Assembly (NCBI GenBank): GCA_011799875.1 | Contig: CM022299.1 | Coordinates: 355,088,782 to 355,152,781, forward strand | Direction: 5' to 3' | DNA length: 64,000 nucleotides | Source of the DNA: Thinopyrum elongatum | Taxonomy: Eukaryota > Streptophyta > Magnoliopsida > Poales > Poaceae | Part shown: in pieces, positions 57,881 to 64,000 of the stretch | Layout: every line of letters begins with the position of its first letter | How positions within the stretch are numbered: the first letter of the stretch is position 1 | Program-made: the position numbers and the translations under genes | Notes under the pieces: model-generated | The model's database searches: none | Seen by the model: only the letters and a program-made list of their open reading frames with translations | What the model was told of the DNA's origin: nothing

Positions 57881-58513
57881 CTAGCTAAAGCATTTAAATG
57901 GAACAACAAATGCGATCAAGATTGCAACTAAGGTAACAATTGATCCAACAGCATAGTGATACCAAGCCTCTTGATTAACGGCATATTTTTTAAATTTTCT
58001 AATCTTCAAGCGCATTGCATCCATCTTGATCTTGTGATCATCGACGACATCGGCAACATACAACTCCAGTTTCATCTTCTCTTCTTCAATTCTTTTCAAT
58101 TTTTCTTTCAAATACTTATTTTCTTTTTCAACTAAATTTAACTTCTCGACAAGAGGGTCGGTTGCAATTTCTGGTTCACATACCTCCTAGATAAAAAAAT
58201 CTATGTCAACTTGATGGGCATAATTGTCATAAACACGAAATGTAACAAATAGTTATAAAAGAGAATATACCACATCCGAATCATAAACCGGACGAGGGCC
58301 GACGGGGACGGATATCAAAACCATGCCACTATGTATAACAAACAACGTACGGGTAAGAAAATTATACAAGTAACTATCTAAATCACACAAACATGATTTT
58401 CTTTTTATAAAAAGGATAAGAACAAGAGGCTCACCAAGGTGGTGCCGGCGACGGGACGGTGCGGGCGATCGACGGTGGTTAGGACGGGGACGGGAAGGCA
58501 CTAAGTAAACCAC
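57881..58513 (-). CDS. Small coiled-coil/membrane ORF upstream of the TNP2 gene, spliced
   Basis: Three minus-strand exons with fitting splice signals: about 58435-58513, 58271-58328 (reads PVGPRPVYDSDV) and 57881-58186. The last exon reads EVCEPEIATDPLVEKLNLVE, then a Lys/Glu coiled coil (KYLKEKLKRIEEEKMKLELY), then a hydrophobic helix YHYAVGSIVTLVAILIAFVV, ending CFS before a stop at 57881. I recall this tail-anchored type of ORF from wheat CACTA elements, but its role is unknown. It lies between the element's promoter end and TNP2, in the same direction, and may be transcribed with it. Confidence 0.5.
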
Positions 58514-58816
58514 ACCTACACATGCAAACTAAAACGTTAATTTGAGCTCAAATTGCATATAAATCAAATAAACTACCACATATATAAATACTCCCAAACT
58601 AAAACCCACAAATCACTATACTTATAAAGCATTGCAAGAGCTAATCTAGCAATGAGAGATGAAAGGACAAAGTTGCTAACCTTTGTGAACACTTGGATGG
58701 ATGGGGTGCCTTCAAATCTTGACAATTTTTTGCAAAAATGGAGGATGAGCTCGAGCAAGAGGGGAAGAATAGAGAGGAGAGGAAAGGGAAAGAACAGAGA
58801 GCTCGGGCTGGACGAA

Positions 58817-58832
58817 TGGTTTATATAGGAGC
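58817..58832 (-). promoter_or_regulatory. TATA box of the CACTA transposase transcription unit
   Basis: On the minus strand CCTATATAAACC lies just inside the right-end subterminal repeats, about 300 bases upstream of the first exon of the small ORF. Like En/Spm, the promoter is embedded next to the subterminal array. Confidence 0.6.
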
Positions 58833-58834
58833 AT

Positions 58835-59124
58835 CTTTAGTCCCGGTTGGTTATACAAACCGGGACTAAAGGTGCACCTCTAGTCCCGGTTCGTGTCACG
58901 AACCGGGACTAAAGGGGCTCATGGGGCCCCAGCCTGACACCAGCCTGCCACCACCCCTTTAGTCCCGGTTCGTGTCACGAACCGGTACTATAGGTTCAAC
59001 ACGAACCGGGACTAATGATGTCCGCCCCCTAGCCATTGGAACCGGGAGTAATGGTCACATTAGAACCGGTCCGTTTCCAAACCGGGACTAATGGGGCTCA
59101 CGTAAAATCGTTTTTCTACTAGTG
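58835..59124 (-). repeat. Right terminal and subterminal repeats of the CACTA element
   Basis: At least six copies of a TAGTCCCGGTT(C/T)G motif and its complement AACCGGGACTA, arranged as hairpins, followed by the terminal CGTTTTTCTACTAGTG. One pair, GGTTCGTGTCACGAACC, occurs twice. The target duplication ACT follows at 59125. Confidence 0.85.
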
Positions 59125-59185
59125 ACTACAAGTCCGTCCACGACAACCATTGATGAGGATCACGATCCGAGGTCGGATCTTTCCC

Positions 59186-59201
59186 AAGGGGGGAGGGGAG
59201 A
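59186..59201 (+). other. Polypurine tract of element C
   Basis: AAGGGGGGAGGGGAGA lies directly before the 3' LTR; it primes plus-strand DNA in retrotransposons. Confidence 0.85.
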
Positions 59202-60286
59202 TGATGTGAAGCATCTTACGGTCATCCCCATGTACACTATAACGACTCCCCAAGACCCAAGAGGACATATGACGAGATCTCGATCATACGCCATTGGACA
59301 CAAGGTTAACTCGCTCCTCTCCGAACCTTCACTTTCTACATGTGAGACATGGCTACTACCTCAAACGTATGTGCTATGCATGTCCAGGAACCAGGAGGAA
59401 GGCCATGGATCAGCTAGGAACATTGGACAAGACGGCGAGGACACCAAGCGCGAGGAACAAGGGAAAGGGCTGACAGCGGCCGGACGACCGACGAGACGAC
59501 GAACGTCCGACAATCATCAGCCACCGGACGACCGGTCCTTACCGGACGTCCGACGCCTGGAAGATCAGCCAGCCAGAACGACTACAGCCGAGGCACCCTA
59601 CAACGCCCGGACGACTGACCAAGACCGGGCGTCCGACACCTCCAGCCACCAGACGACCGTCATCATTCGGATATCCGGTGCCACCGGACCCGAGCCAAAA
59701 CGTCGGAAGTCCGGCCTCCTCCGGACGACCGGACGCCCGCGAGCGACCGGACGATCGACACCCGTCGGACGTCCGACGCCTGTCTGTGTACAGAGATCGG
59801 GCCCAAGGCCCATGTACCCTTTCCGCCCCTCACTTATCCCTTCATGGCTCTAGACTATATATACTCCTCCACCTCCACCATTTTAGGGTTAGCATTAGTT
59901 TAGCTCATTTGTATGTGAGCTTTGCTCCTATCTACTCTACTCTTGAGAGAGAGAGAGAGACTACCACTCCCATGGAGTTCAAGACCTCCATGTGAGAAGA
60001 TCCCTAGTGGATGAAGACCCCATCTAGGGAAGATCCATCTCGGATTCAAGACCTCAACTCCTCACGGATTGGGATGAACTAGCTACCGATTCTACCCCCC
60101 TTTGTTGGATTTGAATCATGTATCTCTCTCTGTGTTCATGGATCTAGCACATGTGTGACCGTTTCTCGTTGATTTGAGTGGTTCCTCTCGTTTCCCCTCG
60201 TGTTTTCCCCCTCGTGTTCTTCGTGTTCTTCGTGGGATCCCCTCCATTTCGTGAAAGATCGGCCCTTAGGGCTCCACCCTACATCA
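59202..60286 (+). repeat. 3' LTR of element C
   Basis: 1085 bases, starting TGATGTGAAGCATC and ending CACCCTACATCA, followed by the target duplication ACCAG. It carries the CCGGACGTCCG-type motif cluster (59480-59780). TATA box ACTATATATACTCC at about 59854. Confidence 0.9.
59480..59790 (+). repeat. Dispersed palindromic CCGGACGTCCG-type motifs in the LTR
   Basis: More than ten short copies of (A/C)CGGACG(T/A)CCG-like sequence, many self-complementary, spaced 15-40 bases apart. The cluster is also present in the 5' LTR (32280-32620) and in the leader (33420-33590), so it marks this retrotransposon family. Confidence 0.75.
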
Positions 60287-60392
60287 ACCAGCTACCGTCG
60301 CGGTGATCGATGAGCGGCAGCAAATCACAGCTAGTTGAGGCCAGCCCGTGCTCTCTTGGATGTGTGGCGTGCCGTCACATGAGGTTTTACTA

Positions 60393-60507
60393 CTTCCCCC
60401 GTCCCATAATATAAGAGTGTTTTTTACACTAGTGTAGTGTCAAAATATAAGAGTGTTTTTGGCACTAGTGTAGTGTAAGATGCTCTTATATTATGGGACG
60501 GGGGGAG
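60393..60507. mobile_element. Stowaway MITE, 115 bp
   Basis: Ends CTTCCCCCGTCCCATAATAT and ATTATGGGACGGGGGGAG are complementary. TA duplications lie at 60391-60392 and 60508-60509. The inside holds CACTAGTGTAGTGT twice. Confidence 0.9.
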
Positions 60508-60566
60508 TAGTATCTAATACAAATAAATTGTTGTTGTATATGGAGTAGCACTTCGAGTGTGAAGTT

Positions 60567-60912
60567 ATGGTGCCAGGGCACCTTGGTACCTGTTTTTTTT
60601 TTAAATCAAAAAATTATCTTTAGAAGTTTTAAAAAAATTGAAACAAATTATGTGGAAACTTGTATGTGTTCATTAGGATACATGAAATTTTGTTTCGAAA
60701 AAATATAATTTGTGAGCTGTAGAATTTTTTTCTGGCCCAAGAAGAAAAGCGGTCCATTTGGAAATACATTTTTTTTTCACCACGTGTGAAAGTAGAATGA
60801 AAATTTGCAAATACATAGTATACATGTGTATATGCGTTTACAATTTTTTTTTTAGAAAAAAACTTTGTAGAAAATGGATTTTGGGAAACGGGCACCGGAG
60901 TACCATTGGCAA
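60567..60912. mobile_element. Possible MITE-like element with GGTGCC ends
   Basis: The left end ATGGTGCCAGGGCACC and the right end GGGCACCGGAGTACCATT are roughly complementary, and the inside is AT-rich with no gene. The target duplication is unclear. I recall similar repeats in wheat, but the class is uncertain. Confidence 0.35.
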
Positions 60913-61434
60913 GTTTCGGTAGCACTTCGTACTATACGTACATGCATGTATAGCATCGTTCTGGTTTGCTATAGTATTCTTGTGTCATGTTCCTGTGCTC
61001 CATGAAGGTTGTCTATCAGCCTATGCATGTGTGCTGGGCTGCTAGCTGCCTAACTTGAAGTTCATTGGCGACATTAAAACCAAAACAGTAGATTTGATCG
61101 TACGTGCAGTACCAACACAAGTTGTGGGAGGCTCATGTTGCGAAAGGAAGGAGTAGCATAGGCGAACCTCCACTGCTAGTAAATGCTCATGATAATTATT
61201 TTCATGATGATGGAGTATATCGACCTCAATCGATTGATCAGAAATTTGGCAACACGATCACTGCTCACAAGCATGCGATAATATCTTAAGTTTTGGAATA
61301 CTAGTAGCCCTTTTCCAATACGATGGATGGACAACGGTCATGAGAGAATAAGCTACATACTACTAGAAAACTACTGATATATATAGAGGGGCATCACTTG
61401 ATTGGTGCGATGGGGAGACGCGCGGTTCATGCTG

Positions 61435-64000
61435 CTATATGAGCACACAGTAGTAGACGCCGCCATGCTGGAGCGGCTCGACGGTGAGGCCGGCGTCGTC
61501 GAGGAGGAGCGGCTCAGCGCGGTCGCCGTTGCAGCGGAACAGGACGGCCCCGTCCCCGAAGTAGAGCTTGACGTCGAGGTGCGTGGCCGGGACGCTGCAC
61601 GCGGCGCTGGTGCCCGCGAAGCACACCACCGCGGCGCCCCTGCCCAACACGCCCGTGGCCCCTGCCGCTGCGCCCGCGAACCCAACATCATCCGCTGGTC
61701 CTGCATGCACGCAACACGGTCAAAAGAATGAAAACCGGGAGTGATATTAAGTGCGGCGCAGAGGGGAGTTATTGTTGCCCGTGACTTGCGAGTTGCGAAA
61801 CGGAAGACTACGAGGAAATCCAAGCGCCCAGCAAGCGTGTGACAGTCTTGGACTGCCATGCGCACGGTCGATCTAGGTAAAAACGCCCCCTGTATAATGT
61901 GAAGGGAACGTTAACTGCGCGCGCGCGCGCGCAGGAGGAAATTTGACCGCCATCACCTCAGTCTTTTCAGCAACGTACGTGCGTGCGTCCGTGCTCCCTC
62001 CCTCCTCCCTATACGTACGCGGTAAAATTCTTCACACGCATCCGCTTCTTCCTCCTTTTTCTCTTGATGATAGACAAGTTGCCGTGACATGACCATACGA
62101 AAGAGGCACATTTATGATTTGTGTGGCTTGCCAGCACGAAGGGCTTCCCCTTTTGGTTCGTACTCCCTCCGTTCCAAAATATAGCGTTCCTTTATTCCCG
62201 TGCTTCAATTTTAACCATAAATTTAACCAACGAGACCGACTGCGGCGGAAGCAAAAATTATATCAGTGAATTCATATTTAAAAGAAGTTTTCAATTATAT
62301 AATTTTTTCTCCCGCTGCAGTCGGTCTCGTTGGTTAAATTCATGATCAAAGTTAGACATCGGGAACGCGGGCGTACTATATTTTGGAATGGAGGGAGTAT
62401 ATTACTGACGTTGATTTCATCCACTAATATGTCAGCATCAGATCAAATTCTACTCCTTTCACACGTACTACGAGGGTATTTTTCACTTGAATTACTGCTA
62501 CCCACGATGTGTGCATGACCAGATCAATCTGCTTCTCACATCTTCGATAACTAAGCAATGTGTTCATATATTTGCTTCTAAAGTCTCATTTTTTTTATAT
62601 ATTTTTTTTGCGGGAAATTCTAAAGTCTCATTTTGGAATCTTATATGGAACCGTATGCTTCCATTCCTCCAAGTCTAGTCTTTTCATGAACATGTGAAAT
62701 AGCTCCATGCATGCAATGCACGCATATGGGTGCATGCTTACTTGCAACTAGCATTAATGAATCTACAGGTCATGCTATGATGTTTTTGTCACCATGAAAT
62801 AGTTCATAAATTTGTAACATCCCATCACAAAAATCTCTCTCTCTCTCTCTCCTTTTTTTTGCTGATGGAGTACAGCTCACGAGTTATGGTCTTTCCTAAA
62901 GCTGTGACTATTACAAGCTGACAAATTCCACCCATTTTTATTTAGCGAAAAGTCATGCATGCATGATGTACAGCATGGAGTGACAAGATTGTGCATGCAC
63001 TAGAGAGTTTACATGGTTCAACCTTGTCTCATTTACATGCCCAATCGTCAGACCACACGATATGCCCTTACGCTGGGATTCATAATTGGGGTCCTAAAGG
63101 AAATTTGCACTGCCTCATGCAAGGAAGCATACAGAAAAGATTGGACGTGCGTGTATGGGTATACCTAAACAATGGCAATGGGCAAGCTAACATCCAAAAG
63201 GAACTGAAATGGAGGCAGAATATTAATTATAAGAGAAACTCCCCCCTCTGGCCACTAGTCCGTGAAAACATGAACACTTACATACGCATGCATATGATAA
63301 TATAGTGAGAGGGCGTGAATGAACAAAAATCAAAATGGTGTACCAAGATTAAGCACGTTTCACATACCTTGCAAGTTACTATTGTAGCTGATAGCATCAG
63401 TGGTGGCAGTGGTTGCAAATAAACTGGTCAGCTCAGCAGTAGCAGACGCACTTGCAACGGTGACGGCGGCGGAATCCGGCGAAGCAGCCGCAGAGGTAGC
63501 AGGCGCTGCAGTGACGCCTAAGCCGTATTGTACCAGTCCAAGCTTCGTCTTCGTGAAGTCCTCATACGCCTCTTCTTTGGCAACGGAGGTGTTCAAGAAG
63601 GGGTCGCTGTTCTTGCGGAGGCCGAGCTGATCAACGCCGCTGGACCAGTATTGACCAAGCCCGGCGGCCGAGGCGCTGCTCCTTTGCCCAGTGCTGGTGG
63701 GACATATTGCCACGTCGTTGCAGAGCCCCAAGAGCATGCCGGCGGGCGATGCCACCGGTGGCTGCTGCACGGCCGGCACGGGCATGTACTGCGCGCCCAG
63801 GATGGCGGCGAGCTCCCCCGCAGACAGGCAGTGCCCTTGTGGGTACTGCAGGAAGATCGGCTCGACGTCGGTGGCGACGAACTCGTCCAACGTTGGCGCA
63901 GGAGCCGGAGCCTGAGCCGGAGTAGACACCGGGGGCTGGCCCAGGCCGAACTGGTAGTGCATCTGCTGGTGGCACGCCGCGGCAAGCGGCGAGAGCAGGT
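61435..64000 (-). CDS. WOX8/9-like: WUSCHEL-related homeobox protein, WOX8/WOX9 type, C-terminal exons (5' part outside window)
   Basis: Two minus-strand exons: 63368 to beyond 64000 and 61435-61700. Intron 61701-63367 has GT (AAG/GTATGTG) and AG (GCATGCAG) ends and keeps the frame, NSNLQ/GPADDVG. The product shares three blocks with rice WOX8-type proteins as I remember them: a GELAAILGAQYMP/MLLGLCND segment, LGLVQYGLGVTAA, and the C-terminal VKLYFGDGAVLF...GLTVEPLQHGGVYY just before the stop. These are diagnostic of the STIMPY/WOX8-WOX9 clade. The homeodomain should lie in exons beyond 64000. WOX8/9 proteins are nuclear transcription factors acting in embryo and meristem growth. No lesion is seen, so the gene may be functional. 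The intron carries a Stowaway MITE (62163-62397). Confidence 0.87.
62163..62397. mobile_element. Stowaway MITE in the WOX intron, 235 bp
   Basis: Ends CTCCCTCCGTTCCAAAATAT and ATATTTTGGAATGGAGGGAG are complementary. TA duplications lie at 62161-62162 and 62398-62399. The inner arms AACCAACGAGACCGACTGC and GCAGTCGGTCTCGTTGGTT are perfectly complementary. Confidence 0.93.
62836..62852 (+). repeat. (CT)n tract in the WOX intron
   Basis: Short CT microsatellite followed by a T-run, inside the first visible intron; a (GC)n tract is also present at about 61917-61932. Confidence 0.8.

Larger units (their letters stand above)
39517..59124 (-). mobile_element. CACTA (En/Spm) transposon, 19.6 kb, with nested Gypsy element
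   Basis: Left end CACTAGTGGAAAACAGGG and right end, reverse complemented, CACTAGTAGAAAAACG. Flanks are a perfect 3-bp target duplication ACT (39514-39516 and 59125-59127). Both ends carry arrays of TTTAGTCCCGGTT-type subterminal repeats. Inside, on the minus strand, are a TNP2 transposase, a small coiled-coil ORF and a second gene with a Ulp1-like domain. Element B (43033-50324) inserted later; without it the CACTA is about 12.3 kb. The style matches the Triticeae Caspar-like group, but the family was not checked. The element is probably not autonomous now, because both main genes carry lesions. Confidence 0.92.
32035..60286 (+). mobile_element. Element C: non-autonomous Gypsy retrotransposon interrupted by a CACTA element
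   Basis: Two LTRs (32035-33110 and 59202-60286) in the same orientation are flanked by a perfect 5-bp target duplication ACCAG (32030-32034 and 60287-60291). A tRNA-iMet-type primer-binding site follows the 5' LTR, and a clear polypurine tract precedes the 3' LTR. Without the 19.6-kb CACTA insertion the element is about 8.6 kb. The interior holds a long leader, a gag-like ORF and a long unusual ORF with only a dead reverse-transcriptase relic. Family not named with confidence. Confidence 0.9.
60287..61434 (-). other. Flank between element C and the WOX gene
   Basis: Includes a Stowaway MITE (60393-60507), a MITE-like segment (60567-60912) and otherwise unassigned DNA. The part next to 61435 should contain the 3' untranslated region of the WOX gene. 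No AATAAA was fixed. Confidence 0.4.

Noticed and set aside
61402..61731. Plus-strand open frame opposite the WOX last exon
   Set aside because: Shadow of a GC-rich minus-strand exon with good splice and homology support.

Overview
This window looks like intergenic DNA from a large grass genome of the wheat group (Triticum/Aegilops). It is almost entirely nested transposable elements, several with LTR starts typical of Triticeae (for example TGTTGGAAATATGCCC and TGATACGTCTCC). One ordinary plant gene is present: the 3' part of a WOX8/WOX9-type homeobox gene on the minus strand at the right edge (61435 to beyond 64000). No CRISPR array, bacterial gene, rRNA or convincing tRNA gene was seen.

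Layout. 1-7300: unassigned DNA with two inverted ~210-bp CACTA-end-like repeats, interrupted by a 4-kb solo LTR (2537-6541, target duplication CCATC). 8292-9462: a small hAT-type element with a Stowaway MITE inside it. 9525-10950: a decayed intron-containing gene and a tRNA-like/SINE-like remnant. 11059-11517: minisatellites. 11540-26937: an old minus-strand Copia element (Angela/WIS/BARE type). Its 5' LTR is split by a complete Athila-like Gypsy element (element A, 15755-25151) and by a solo LTR (25861-26868). Element A itself carries a fold-back MULE in its 5' LTR and a solo LTR inside its protease region. 26938-31680: remains of further Gypsy elements, including a minus-strand solo LTR (29645-31224).

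32035-60286 is one Gypsy element (element C, target duplication ACCAG) blown up to 28 kb. A 19.6-kb CACTA transposon (39517-59124, target duplication ACT) inserted just before its 3' LTR, and that CACTA was later entered by a young non-autonomous Gypsy element (element B, 43033-50324, target duplication ATATC). Matching target duplications at each level give the order C, then CACTA, then B.

The CACTA carries, all on the minus strand, a TNP2-type transposase whose 1091-codon frame is broken only by two TGA codons, a small coiled-coil/membrane ORF, and a second transposon gene with a proline-rich linker and a Ulp1-like cysteine protease domain. The second gene is split by element B and has stops and frameshifts. 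Repeats of the element's subterminal type lie at both ends and also in the middle (52.68-52.86 kb) between two divergent TATA boxes. A 337-bp tandem array lies between the two main genes.

Elements A, B and C all look non-autonomous. A keeps decayed gag and protease only. B keeps one unrecognised 471-codon ORF. C keeps a gag-like ORF and a 781-codon ORF ending in a dead reverse-transcriptase relic. Family names are from sequence memory and were not checked by search.
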